Shown here: positions 36,601 to 48,166 of the stretch, piece by piece
Position numbering within the stretch: the stretch's first letter is position 1
Layout: each line of letters starts with the position of its first letter
Source of the DNA: Athripsodes cinereus
Lineage: Eukaryota; Arthropoda; Insecta; Trichoptera; Leptoceridae
Reading direction: 5' to 3'
Length of the DNA: 64,000 bases
Assembly: GCA_947579605.1 (NCBI GenBank)
Contig: OX388329.1
Location: 23,082,299 to 23,146,298, forward strand
Position numbers and translations under genes: made by a program
The notes under the pieces: model-generated
Told to the model about the DNA's origin: nothing
Seen by the model: only the letters and a program-made list of their open reading frames with translations
The model's database searches: none

Positions 36601-37324
36601 AGAGACACAAAGCGTGCCATCAACTCCACAGCAGGGCTCTCAGTGGTCTGGTATGGATGGATCATACCAGCGCTACTCTACACCACCATTCCATTCAAAC
36701 AACGTTCACAACATCCCGCCATTCAACATGAATACATTTCACTCACAAGAAATACCATTTGGAATGCAGGGAATGATAAATCCATACGAATATCCTAACA
36801 CATCGCAGAATCAATCGCAAAGTACTGAAGTAATGAGAACATCTCCCGGACCATCTTGTTCAAACCCGACACCACAAGACAATCAGGCTTCATCAGCTCC
36901 AAAACGACGTCGTACAACAAACCCTCAGTCTGAAGAGAATTTTCAACAAGCTTTAGAGGCTGTGAGAGTTGGAGGTATAGGTTTTTGTAAGGCAGCTAGA
37001 ATGTATGGTGTTAATAATAGAACACTGTGGTTGGAATATAAGAAAAAAGGGTATCCAAATAACAGACCAAGTATCAAAAGTCGTATAAAACAAGAACATT
37101 CATCTCCACCACCTGATGAAAATCCACCTGCCATTCCAGATCAGCAACTAACTCTTCTATGTCAACCTCATCCTGTTAGTATGATGAACTTTATAGATGC
37201 ACGCCCCGTGGATTTCACATCCGGGATACAGAACGTCAACCGTCCAAGATTTATAGATGATCCTATGAACTTGCATAATTCTCCTCTCAATCTCCATGGA
37301 ATAAACTTTAGCACATTGCAGTGA
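33605..37324 (+). CDS. BTB/POZ and pipsqueak-type HTH transcription factor
   Basis: Five-part model: 33,605-33,781, 34,285-34,619, 36,036-36,261 and 36,542-37,324, with GT-AG junctions and matching phases (0, 2, 0). The total is 506 residues. An upstream untranslated exon is implied. Residues ~4-115 form a BTB/POZ dimerisation domain of the insect ttk/bab type (FCLRWNNHQ, LVDVTLAAEG, AHKVVLSACSTYF, FMYYGEVNVSQDQLP). A basic patch PKRRR near 367 is a likely nuclear signal. Residues ~375-420 form a psq helix-turn-helix (FQQALEAVRVGGIGFCKAAR, GVNNRTLWLEYKKKGYP) that binds DNA. The linkers are rich in Pro, Ser, Asn and Gln. BTB-psq proteins regulate chromatin and development, but I cannot assign an ortholog (bab, psq, Tkr or another). 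Intron 2 carries a LINE fragment and a SINE. Confidence 0.88.
34715..34915 (-). pseudogene. LINE ORF2 C-terminal fragment (copy 2), intronic
   Basis: Diverged minus-strand copy of the 25.0-kb fragment. Shared plus-strand words are TTTGAGAATTTGGTACACGTGATCAAG (broken here by substitutions), GTGGTTCTTGGACGCC and CCTCACACCCCTTCTTTCAGA. It lies in the second coding intron of the BTB-psq gene, opposite to the gene's direction. Confidence 0.6.
35192..35420 (+). mobile_element. tRNA-derived SINE with (TTA)n tail, intronic
   Basis: Starts GTCAGCCGGTGTGGCGCAGA. TGGCGCAGAGG is a perfect A-box (TRGYNNANNNG) and GGATTTGATTCCC is a slightly degraded B-box about 40 bases downstream. The tRNA-unrelated body contains TAGTACCCATAAAACAAG and TTTGGGACTCG, ending in (TTA)n/ATT repeats. 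This head-body-tail layout is that of an RNA polymerase III SINE rather than a tRNA gene. It is in the same orientation as the BTB-psq gene. Confidence 0.75.
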
Positions 37325-40300
37325 TTTGTTTAAACATGTGATACACGCAAAATAAGATAATAGTTTTTTTTTATGTTTATTTGTGTTATTTTATTATTTT
37401 GACAATTTAGTATTACTAGTTTTTATTACTATTGAAATGTGGTGCGTTTATCGGATGATTGTTTGCGAAATTTTAATTCGAGGACTAGAACATCGGCGAT
37501 ATAATTGCATTTAACATTATATTTTTAATTTAATTCCACAAAATTGTACTACTTAATTTTAATTTTATTTAATACTTCCCTTTAAGGACTCATTTTTAGT
37601 TTTTAATTCCTTGTTCCTAGTTTAAGAATATTGACCAGTGAAAATTTTGAGTAAATTTTTAAGTGGTTGGTTTGGTATTTATTCAGTTACAAATGCCTTG
37701 TTTTTGCCTGGGATGGGCAATTTCAGTATTAATTTATCTACAACTTAACTTCACGAGTAATTGTTGAATATAGTTGTATAATTGTAAAAAAAAAAATGTA
37801 GAGAACACACATTTTTTGCAAATTCGATATTCAATAAGGATTAATTTAATATTCATTGACAAAATTAGTAGGTATCACAAGTGTCCATTTCAAAACATAA
37901 TATTGATGTAAGGAAATAATATTTTTTTAATGAACAAAAAAAAATATGTAAGAATATTCATATAACGAATTTTTAGATAAATTAGTCATTATCATAGACA
38001 AATTCAGCACATTTAAAAAAAAATTGCACTGTGGCTATAAACTCTTATTTTATTGCAGCTTTACTTAAGATAAAATATTCCAGTTCAATTGTATATATAT
38101 GTTCACTTTTCATTTACTCTCCAACCAATACACTAATCACCATGTAAATATCGTTATCTATTAAAATATATCATTTATTATTGAAGATTGTATTATATTG
38201 GACATACTTGTAAATAAAACAAAGCCTAGTGAATACGAAAAAGACAAATATTTGTGAATTGAGTGAATATTAAAGAGGAAAGTATTGGTGAGAGTTAGGG
38301 TATAGGATTTTTTTTAAAGTTTTGAATTGTTTGACAGCTATGATTCACAAGGCAGCTTGAAGAACTGATTTGCCTTTGCCAGGGCAATCTGTGGGTTACT
38401 CATGACACTTCAGTCTAGATTTTTTTAAGTATGGATTTACTGCGAAGATATTCCATCAATGACTAAAAGTATCTTTATATAAATATCTTCAAAAATGACA
38501 ACTTGAAAATAGATTGTTAGTCTCAAGATTACCAAATGTCATACAAAAGTGGGTATTATAAGAATTTTGTTAATTTCCAGATTAGAAGCCCACAATTTTG
38601 ATTAAATATTTATGTTAATTTAATATTTTCTAAAATTCTAGATTACGACTGTTTCGAGAGTAATTCCATGCTATTATTCAGAGTCCATGTAGCTTATTTT
38701 TTTATAGTTTATTTAATCAAAATGCGTACATTATTTACTTTTAGGTTAATGATTGTATATATTTTATATGACAGCTATTTATAATGACGAAAAAATAGGA
38801 TATAAAATGTAAAATAAATAAAATGCGCCATTTTTCTGCTGGCTCAGATGTGGAGAACATGTTCAGATAGACACCGTAGTTTTCTTTATCCATTTAATAT
38901 ACATATTATTTGCAACCAAAGTAATAAAAAGTGAATCTCATATTTAAGAAGTCATATTATGGTAATAAGATTTTTTCAGTATAATAATCTGTAAATGTTG
39001 TGTATATTCTGAGAAAAGAAAAACAATTATAATTATATGAAGACTGAATTTCTTGATATTTTCACATCACAAAATTAATAAGTAAAACTTTCAATATGTT
39101 ATTATTTCAATTTATAATCTGTCCTTCATAGTTTATCTAAATAAATAAAATCTATGAGCTGTTTGAATTTATGCATCTTAATATTTAATTAGATGGTATT
39201 TAGTTTTATCCTGATACGTTTTGGTAACTTTTGTAGTTTTTTTAGTCTTGTCAATTATAATGTGCATACATTTTTTTTTTCTCCATAATAATTTTATTCT
39301 TTGGAAAGAAATCTTTAAATGTGTCATGTGTCTGTATCTGAAATATTCTAACAATTCTGTAAAACATTTTTTTTTTTATTGTTACTGAGTTGCACGGTCG
39401 TTGAATTCTATAACAAATATTGTATTAAATGTTATATGAGTGAGAAGATTTACTTTATTTTATCACATACATTATATTCGTGCGTATTCAATTTATTCTG
39501 TTTGTAAAATGTTATCTCTTTGAGGGGAAATACCCGACATTATCGTGTGCATTAATGAAAGGTGTAAACACAACAACAACAAAAAAATTGTGTGAATGAC
39601 ATCTCATGTGACAAAACTTCAAAGATTTAGTTTAAACTATTTTTATTTTATTTCCTGTTTGTAAATATTTGTCTATTTTACTTTTTAGTTTTAACTTGTA
39701 TTTTTATAAAAAAATATCTGTCCTTGTTTTTTTTTATATTTATGGGACATGAGACATAAATTTTTCATTGTTTCATATGTGTGTGGTTTGGTTTTGAAAT
39801 TAAACAAATCCATTTGTAGTTTAATATCAAGAGGGCCCAAAAACTAATTAGATTTAGACCTATTTCTATACTGACATTGATTTTCTCAGCTATTATAAAA
39901 TATTTATTTTTTATTATCACACAAAATTCATTGGAACTATTTTTGAAAATGCAGTTTTATTTATCTCAATACATGAAATATTTCTAAGTATTTTCTATGG
40001 ATCTGTCTACTTTCGCCTCCAAACCTCTCATAAGTAATTTCTTTGATGCCATTGACTGCACACAGATTTTAAAGGAATTAGGAATAACTGGATATAATTG
40101 ATAGCATCTAGAACAAAATTACTATACACTTAATAAATGTAATGTCATATTTTGTTATTTTATTTGTAACTGTAATAAATATTTCAGTTGATAACAATAC
40201 TATTATTAATCAAACATTATTGTCTGTCAATAATAATGCCTTTTAACATAAATAATCAGTTGCCAATCGGCATCTTTTGTTAACTGAAATTCGCAACACG

Positions 40301-41119
40301 ACCACGGAAATGTCAAATGTTAGTATCAGGACATCACATTGAATAAATAAATATTAAATTGGGTTTTCCAATAATTTGCACATTATGTAATTAGTTTAAC
40401 ATCCATATTTACAAAATACACTTTGATTTAGACAAGATGTGTTCTAAGAGTGTGATAAGTTATTGAAGAGAATTTTACTTTTTTAATAGATTTCAGCTCA
40501 CTTAAACGCATCATTCTATCACAACTAAGTAAAGCATTTATAATTTTACCCAAGGAGATTAGCGAGTTAACCGTACCATAATTTTAGTTAAAACACTTGT
40601 ATCATAGATTATATTCATGTATATATTGTATATTTTATAGCATAGTATTTTAATCAGACATAATAAGATTATTATATAAATGTTAGAATATACATACTGT
40701 GTTGAATGTTCTATATGTTCTTTCTGTAATAGAATAGAAATGTAAAAGAATTATTGTTATACTCTATCATAAATATAATATTAATGTAAGTATTTATGAC
40801 AATCTCGTTTGTAAATTTGTTTGGCACAACTATTGTGGTGAAAACACATATTTTTTTAAAACGCCTTTATCAATTGTGCTTGTATAGAATGTAACAATAT
40901 CGAGGACTAATAATATCAGTTTAAATAGACGAGGTGAATTTATAATAAGGTATAACATGCCATCATATAAATTAGTAAAAAAATGTGATAAATACGTTAA
41001 CTTTTTTGCACATTTCCTTGAGCTCGATAACTATTTACTATTATTTTTTATATATAGAAAGGTGGATATGATTGGATATTGGTGATAAACATATTATATT
41101 TATAAAGTATTTTGCATTT
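37325..41119 (+). other. 3' flank / probable long 3' UTR of the BTB-psq gene
   Basis: No coding sequence and no recognisable transposon for 3.8 kb, unlike the transposon-rich DNA elsewhere. Candidate polyadenylation signals include AATAAA at 38,213-38,218. TGTAAATA (Pumilio-type site) occurs at 38,143, 38,209 and 39,660. The true transcript end cannot be seen. Confidence 0.4.
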
Positions 41120-41371
41120 GCGGCGTACAGACAGCTAGATGTGAACGTCAAACATCAATCATCAAGCAAAAATATTAAATCTTTTGGCGACAATTCCGAA
41201 CATTCTCCGAATAAATATTTGAATGAATGCCTTCGTTACGTCTCTAGGACGGTAACGGAGGCATTCATTCAAATATTTCTTCGGAGAATGCTCCAAATTG
41301 TCGCCGAAAGATTTAAGATTTTTGCTTGACGATTGATTATTGATGTTCGCAGCCAGCTGTCTGTACGCCGC
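41120..41371. repeat. Hairpin of two inverted 120-bp coding-like arms
   Basis: Left arm 41,120-41,239 and right arm 41,252-41,371 are inverted copies with 14 mismatches in 120 and no indels, around a 12-base loop (GTCTCTAGGACG). Both arms are open in the same translation phase and give related peptides: AAYRQLDVN... on the plus strand and AAYRQLAAN... on the minus strand, both ending KYLNECLRY. Eight of the 14 differences are at third codon positions. The minus-strand frame also has an ATG just outside the arm (MDRSMAAYRQL). No family recognised. A transcript would fold into a 120-bp duplex. Confidence 0.85.
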
Positions 41372-41879
41372 CATTGAACGATCCATCCAAGTGTAGTTTT
41401 ATTTCAATGAACAAAGATATTTTTTTATTTACATACATCACACCTCTGTTTTTTCATCACAATTTTTAATAATATCCTTTCACATAATTAATTTTTTTCA
41501 CATTGTGTGTAATTATTAATTTCATGCCATTAGTAAAATTTTGCTTTATATTACCATGTATTGATTAGTACAATTTGAAAAGACCCACCATATTTTTAAA
41601 CGTAAGATTTCTGAATAAATATGTTTTACGAGAATTGACATTGACTGAGGTATATTTATGTATATTAATTAGACCATGAAAGATGTTGTATGTATATACC
41701 TATATATGTATAATTTGTAGACGTAAAGTTTATTTTTTGATGTATAATCCTGCGCGGTTGAAGGTATTTGATAATTCTCCATCACAAAACTTAACACAAC
41801 TGAAATACTATTAGAGCAACATGCCGTATCCAAATTTTCATATCTTTATGACTAGTATGAGTTTTTACCTGTTAAAACT
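41372..41879. other. Intergenic DNA, no gene seen
   Basis: AT-rich, nothing recognisable. Confidence 0.4.
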
Positions 41880-42055
41880 AATGAATGTACTACAATCTCA
41901 AGTAGGGTAGGCAGAGAGGCCTGACACACTTCTTTCCCTTCTACATTCATGCAGTTCCTCTTGCACGCACATCAATTTCTTGTACTCAGCACGCACCCAT
42001 CTATAATTAAGTCACGGGGCTCTCGTATGCTTGTGATTTCTCACACCGCTATTGT
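41880..42055 (-). pseudogene. LINE ORF2 C-terminal fragment (copy 3)
   Basis: Shares with the 25.0-kb copy, on the plus strand, AAGTAGGGTAGGCAGAGAG, CACACTTCTTTCCCTTC, CATTCATGCAGTTCCTCTTG and CGCACATC, ending in TTTCTCACACCG. It is internally deleted (the LDHV...ILEDGR part is shortened) and non-coding now. Confidence 0.55.
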
Positions 42056-43880
42056 CAATGAATGTGCTGATGTGATCAATTTTAAACTTGACATTTACAT
42101 TATTAAAGTGACGTCATTTTTACTAACTTCTTTGTTGCGTAAACTACTATAGACTCTTTACTAAGGGCTGCATCATTTTACCACAGTTATAATATTATTT
42201 ATAATACCATCACAAGTGAATTTCGAAGACCACCCAACCATTGAAAATGTGGTGAAATATAATTCATTGTGATATTGATTATTAAATATTTATATTTTTT
42301 ACTTAAACAATATTTCATATTTATCTATGCCATACAAGTCAATATTGTAACATCTCAAAATCTCTATATCTTTACACATATTTGTATTTTCTATGGATAT
42401 TTTAGTTTTACATTATAATTTTGAACACAGTGGGTAGTGCAATAACTGCTTACATTTGAGTCACACCGTTAAATGTATACAACAGCAATATTGCTAGATC
42501 TCCGAAATAACTTTATTCTTTATTTAATCATTATTATTCCATTGGGTATTATCAGATATGTGATATTATAGTTTTTTTTTCAGTCCATACAGTTTTGTAA
42601 AATTTTCCTTTTTTATATTCTGTCCGAGTCAGTTTGTATAGTATAAATAATATGTTGTTCATAAGATTAATTTTTATCATAGTTTAATAAATAAGTGAAC
42701 AAAATGTGATTTTTACCTTTGGTGATGTAACACACACACAAACTCATAAAAACAATATTTCTTTATATGTATTTATTTTTTTCTCTGTCCATATTTATAA
42801 GCCCATGTGATGTGATAATTTTTTACAAATATCTCCTTATTTATTTATGTAATTTCTGGAATCTTTCAAGTTCATAATAGTTTGTATTTCATGAAATTCG
42901 AAGTGACATAATATTTTTTTTACTTTGGTCATAGTTAGCCATTTTATTTATGATAATATGCAATCCATGTGTTCAACAAGTTGATATAATTTTATTCTTA
43001 TGAAATAATTTAATTTTGTAGTGAAATCTTTTGCATTATTATTTATATTTCATATATTTTTTTCATATATATATATATATATAGAAAGTTTCTACAGTCA
43101 TTATTAATTGATAAAGATGTGTTATGTCATTGAAGGTCTTAGGGTCATTAAAAAACGATATGTACCATTAAAAATATGTGTAATAAAGGCAGATAACTTA
43201 ATTAATACATATCCATAATATTAACTTGTTTTCTTTACTCTTTTACCCAATGTTTCGAATCTGTGAAATGGTTGTAAACTTATTATGAGTTCGTAACTTA
43301 AGGCACAGTCGATTAGTTTGTGGATCTATTCGTGGATGAAATATAATTATTTATTGTTTGTTGTGCAGATGAGTAGTTTGTTGAGTAAATTCTTAAGGTC
43401 GAAATTACAATCAGTAGCTTATCGTGGAGCTTTGGTGAGGAGGCTTAAAAGTTAAGTCGAGCTTACTGCTCACACGAGAATTTCAATCAATATTTGACTG
43501 CGACTTGACTAATCCTAAACTAATATGGTTAAGTTGGTTGCCCTACTAGTTGTTTTATTGTGATTTTGTCTATACATCAACCTCATGTCTGTCATGTTAA
43601 TGGGGACGCGCGCCATTTTTCATATTGTTGTTTTGATTTTGTGAACGCTCTTGGATTTTTTCGTTACCAAAACAGGGTCAGTAACGTAAAATCCAAATAG
43701 AAGCGCAAATGAAACAACCTTAGCAACAACAAACAAAAAGCGTAAATATGGCACGAACATATGACATTAACATCAGTTTGTTCTTATTGTAACTAGTGGC
43801 GCCTTCTGGTGATGAAAAAATTAACTGAGTTTAATCGAGCTTAACGTTGTTGAGGACACCCCCGGGTATTCCTTAACTTT
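42056..43880. other. Intergenic DNA, no gene seen
   Basis: No gene recognised. A (TA)n microsatellite lies at about 43,065-43,082. A somewhat less AT-rich part from 43,590 may belong to the inverted-repeat element that follows. Confidence 0.4.
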
Positions 43881-44125
43881 CGATGGTATAGCGCACAGAT
43901 GTAAGTGCAGTTTTTACCGAAAATGAGTTATTATACGCATCCGAATCTATATCATCTCAAGTATGTTCCTTAGGAATATTATTGCGTAACTCTGTGTCAC
44001 TCACAAGATATTTAACAAAAACTATGTGTGGTTAGTACTAAATTGTATAGCATCTCAAACTTTCAACATTGATTATCTCAAAACTATGAAAACTGCACTT
44101 ACTACATCTGTGCGCTATGCCATCG
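43881..44125. repeat. Inverted repeat upstream of the coiled-coil gene
   Basis: The word starting CGATGGTATAGCGCACAGAT at 43,881-43,915 is inverted at 44,088-44,125 (ending GTGCGCTATGCCATCG), with one substitution and a 3-base indel. CTTAAC/GTTAAG words extend the arms a little. It is possibly a decayed foldback or MITE about 360 bp before the start codon of the next gene. Confidence 0.6.
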
Positions 44126-44486
44126 TTATGGAGTAGGTTAAGCTGCAAATTCGTGCTATGGAGACATTGTAATTCACGTAATTTTGGTAAGCTAAGCTTT
44201 ATGTGTTCCTTAAGGTTAAGGAGGATCTTAAGCCTGCACCCCAAAATTATAATTTTGGGCCTTAATGTCGGCTTATAATTTGGGCTACATAAAATAACAA
44301 ATGTGTGTATGCTCAGTACACATTGTTGAATTATACCACATATTTGAGCAAGTACTGAATTTAAATATAAAATTAATGATTCCTCTATCTGACAGATTTT
44401 GGAATACAAACAAGAAAATTGAATATTATTTTTATGTCATAAACGTTGTTATTCCATTTCATAGGATTTATTTTTATTTACACATT

Positions 44487-47400
44487 ATGGCATTGAAAAG
44501 ATTTATGGTAAATAGATTAGACTCAATTCCAGAATTGACAGAATACAGTACACCAGTGAATAGTAAGTAAATAATATGAAATTTGTCATCAAAAATTGAC
44601 TTAATATGTAGCAAGGAATTCTAGGAATTATTTTTAAAGACTTTCCTTTGCTTGACAGCCATGAAAATATCGCCAATTAAATTCAGGACAACGAAAACTA
44701 GTAGAATTAGAGAACAACTATGTCATGAGAAAATTAAATCAAACAGCCTGAAAAATTCTGCAGATATTTTGGTTTGTTACAAAATTTATTACATTATCTT
44801 TCATGGATTCATTAAAACTTGGATAGTTATCGATTTTTATAATATCAATAAAAATTTCTTTTGTAGGAAAATCCAAGGAGAATTAAGAAAATTACAAGAA
44901 TATTTGATCAGAAAACTGAAGTTGAAATTAGTCCTTCACAAGTGGATGATGCAAGTATTGTATTACCACAAGGATATTTGGGACAAGGTGTGTTTTTTAT
45001 AGTTATATCGTCCCTCTTCTGACTAACTGTCGTATCTGTCATTTTTGGCGAAATCGAGTTATGATCACCAATGTGTATTTATATGTGCTCTGCATGTTCT
45101 CACTGAAGATCACACCTGTAACTGTTACTGTTATCCTGGAATAGCCTTCTGATTTGTTATCGTATTTACGAATTATTCTAAATAAAATGTGTTGTATCTA
45201 CTAATTCCTCAGAATTTCATCCCAGAAATGATTCTGAGATATATGAGAATAGGTACAAATAAAATAATGTAATATTAATTTTAAAATGTTAAACTAAACA
45301 CTGTTTAATTTTCACTATGATTAATTTAGTCCATTTAATATAAACTAAATTCTAATTGCCAAGCGCTTTCTCCTTGCGGCATCTTCAGGGCAAGAGTTTT
45401 AAGGCGAAAGCGCTTGGCAATTAGAATTTAGTCTATATTAAATGGACTTAATTAATCATAGTGAAAATTAAACAGTGTTTAGTTTAACATTTTAAAATTA
45501 ATATTAAAATGAATTTTCACAACGTTAACGCACCTACTTTATATTTAATAATGTAATATATTTACACTGTATCATATAACTAGGAGAGACGGAAATATGC
45601 ACGGAAAAACACAAAAAACGCTCTCCTGAACAATTTACATTTAAGCAGATACGACTGTTAGTCAGAAGAGGGACGATATTATCACTTATTGAAGGAGTGC
45701 AGTTTATAAAATTTATTTATTTCTGAAAAAACATGCCAACAGCCCAACACATACACACAGCCACGACACAACAGAATAAATCAGTTCTCAAGTAATGCTG
45801 TGCCCTTTTATAGGCATAAATGCATTTTACCTGAGCTTCCCTATCCAAAACCCCTACTCATACATGAGTTCCCCAAAACATTCACCGAGATTACAGGCGT
45901 AACCTGTCAATAGGTCCCAGTAAAAACGCCAAGGTAACCTATAAGGCAATGGGGATCGTGGAGAAGCAACCCAGGCATTATTCTATCTTCAGTAAACAAA
46001 TTTATCTTGTTATTGATAGGTGGTGGTGATGTTGGACATGCAATTGAAAAAGATGAAGAAGTCCTTGGTGTAGAAAATGGAAAGGTAAATAAACTAATAA
46101 TTTTTACATATCACAAATTTGGATCCAAATCAGGTATATATGTTGCATGTTTGTAATCCCACAAAACAGTAATTCTCAAAAGATTTAGGCACAATATAAC
46201 AGGTATAGGTAATAAGGAAATTAAAAGAGCATATACAAAATATCTTAACAATTGATTGGTTATCTATTGTAGTTCATATCGGTTTATATATTTGATAGAA
46301 GGGATGTGAGAAAGTGCAGACATCTGGGAAACATGTTTATCAAATTCTTAAGGATGACAGCATGTTGAATAAGAGAAATTGGCGTGCACTGAAATTGAAA
46401 CTGCATGAATGTGGAGGAAATGAAAAAAGTATGGGAGGATAAAATATGAAACTCCAATGTACTCTACTTGGGATACTGCATGATGGTATAATACAGTATG
46501 TTATTCATAAATTTTGTTTTGCAGTCAAAATTTTGTGACTGGTATGTTTTGAGTAATATTAATATTCTGTAAATTATTTATATGAAAAAAAAAAAATATT
46601 TACAGGATAGTAATGCCACTTATAGGATCCATGAGACAGAAAAGGAGATGTCTCAAGCTGAGGAAATTAAATTACGAGACGGGTTGATTATAAGATGTAA
46701 GAAGCGAATCGGCAAATTAAATAAAGCAAATAATATTGATTTGTTAGCCATCGAGCGATTGGAGACTCAGGTATTTTGATAAACATGTACATGGATTGTG
46801 GGCAACTAAAATCATAATGGAATAATTTGGACTCACTCTTTAAATTTTCTAATCTATAAAGAACTCTGTTAATTTCTATTTCATAGATAGAGAAAACTAA
46901 AGAACAATACAGATATCGTTTAGAAACAGAATTACAAAAGTTTGAAAAGGCGGAGACTGTTTTTAAACACATGTCAAAAAGGCGGAGTGAGTTAGAGGAA
47001 AGGTAATTATTACAATCTTATATTGTCAGAAAAATCTGTTCATAAGTAAAATATTAGAGATATACAGATGTCTACTTTAAAAAGTTTCCTGTTCTGTATA
47101 TTTGAAAATGTATATTCAGAATGATGGAACATAGATCCCACTTTGACAGATTTTCTACAATGATTTGAATAGTTGATCACCACACAGAAGGGGAAACCTA
47201 TTTGAGAGACTAACTGTATTATGTCAAATATAAGAAAAAGGGTAAATTTTCAGGAACAAGCTTCTCGAATATCAAATTGCGCAAATTGAAAAAGAAATTC
47301 AGTTCAAGAACGATGAATCTAATAAACGTAAAGAGGAGATAATAGAAGAAATACAAAAATCTGAAGGTAGTTTTATGAGAATCCAGGGTGTTACATTTGA

Positions 47401-47662
47401 TATTTATACAAATACTGTAAACTTGGCAAATTGTTTTGTAAATATGTTTAAAATGAAAGTGTGCTAATTTATTATGTGACCAACATATAGATTTTATGCC
47501 TTAATTTCATATGTCTAATATTCTTTTTATTTATTTATAGAGTTCAATGTAATACTATATAATGTGGAAATATATGATATGTTGTGGAATTTATTATATT
47601 CGTTACTTTTATTTTTCATTGTTGTGAATTGTCCGTGGAAATATGTGTCCCGTAATAGATAG
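44487..47662 (+). CDS. Coiled-coil protein with C-terminal membrane anchor
   Basis: Eight-exon model: 44,487-44,562, 44,659-44,771, 44,867-44,987, 46,020-46,084, 46,606-46,770, 46,887-47,002, 47,254-47,366, 47,541-47,662. All junctions are GT-AG with compatible phase, giving 296 residues. Residues 1-120 are polar and basic (MALKRFMVNRLDSIPE, FRTTKTSRIREQ). About 125-255 is a continuous Glu/Lys-rich coiled coil (IEKTKEQYRYRLETELQKFE, RNKLLEYQIAQIEKEIQFK). Residues 271-285 (LWNLLYSLLLFFIVV) are a single hydrophobic segment followed by a short basic tail NCPWKYVSRNR, the layout of a tail-anchored protein with its N-terminus in the cytosol. I do not recognise the family. ER, outer mitochondrial or nuclear membrane are all possible. 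Intron 3 (1 kb) contains a palindrome and another repeat. The exon joins are strong, the start less so. Confidence 0.78.
45271..45505. repeat. Head-to-head palindrome P2 (intronic)
   Basis: Arms of exactly 100 bp (45,271-45,370 and 45,406-45,505) differ at about two positions. The 35-base centre contains GCGGCATCTTCAGGG. On the minus strand from the centre it reads CCTGAAGATGCC, GCAA, GGAGAAAGCGCTT, the same box order as P1. ATTAAACAGTG is shared with P1. It lies in intron 3 of the coiled-coil gene. Confidence 0.85.
45708..45990 (-). repeat. Probable LINE 3' end (intronic)
   Basis: Begins with an AATTTATTTATTTCT tail-like run, followed by about 270 bases clearly richer in C than the intron around it (GCCAACAGCCCAACAC, CCGAGATTACAGGCGTAACC). 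This layout fits a minus-strand LINE 3' UTR, but I have no homologous copy in the window, so it is an inference. Confidence 0.35.
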
Positions 47663-47674
47663 ATAGGTACTTGT

Positions 47675-47790
47675 AAAACCACCACCGAGGAAGACCACCA
47701 AAAAGATGGAAAGACAGCTGGTCTTCAGCATCACAAGTGGCATCAACTTCTGAACTAACAGATTGATGGTCTACATCAAGAGTAAGAAGA
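47675..47790 (+). pseudogene. LINE ORF2 C-terminal relic
   Basis: Thirteen bases after the coiled-coil gene's stop the plus strand encodes RGRPPKRWKDSWSSASQVAS, a LINE ORF2 C-terminus style motif, then decays into AGA-rich repeats. It is probably part of the gene's 3' UTR. Confidence 0.45.
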
Positions 47791-47948
47791 AGAAGTATTT
47801 GTAAAACATTATTCACATACAAGACTGAGTCCTATCTGCATAGTATGATTGTTTCAACATGAATTTTGTCTATTAATGTCAATCAACTTGACCATTACTA
47901 AGTAAAGTTGATATTTTCAACCGACGGTACTTGGTGGAAATTCATGTT

Positions 47949-48155
47949 GAATTAATTAAAATAAAACACTTAGGTATTAGTAGTATATCCACGGTGACTT
48001 TTTATTGGACGCGAGCCGGCTTTCAAGAGCTTCCGCTCTCATCATCAGGCTGGCGAAAAGACGATGATGAGAGCGGAAGCTCTTGAAAGCCGGCTCGCGT
48101 CCAATAAAAAGTCACCGTGGATATACTACTAATAAGTGTTTTATTTTAATTAATT
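47949..48155. repeat. Head-to-head palindrome P3
   Basis: Arms 47,949-48,046 and 48,063-48,155 are identical apart from an indel of about five bases, around a 16-base centre (AGGCTGGCGAAAAGAC). From the centre the minus strand reads CCTGATGATGAGAGCGGAAG, CTCTT, GAAAGCCGGCTC: a CTGANGA box, a 6-bp stem with GGAA loop, then GAA and the palindrome AGCCGGCT. These are hammerhead-like elements. Sequence to its left (GACGGTACTTGGTGGAAATTC) is shared with the half copy at 56 kb. Confidence 0.88.
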
Positions 48156-48166
48156 CATTACTAAGT

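Noticed and set aside
41072..41386. Two real overlapping antisense protein genes
   Set aside because: The frames are inverted copies of one fragment and change into unrelated sequence beyond the hairpin centre. Kept as a hairpin locus.
43065..43082. Functional TA element
   Set aside because: Simple (TA)n microsatellite in AT-rich DNA.
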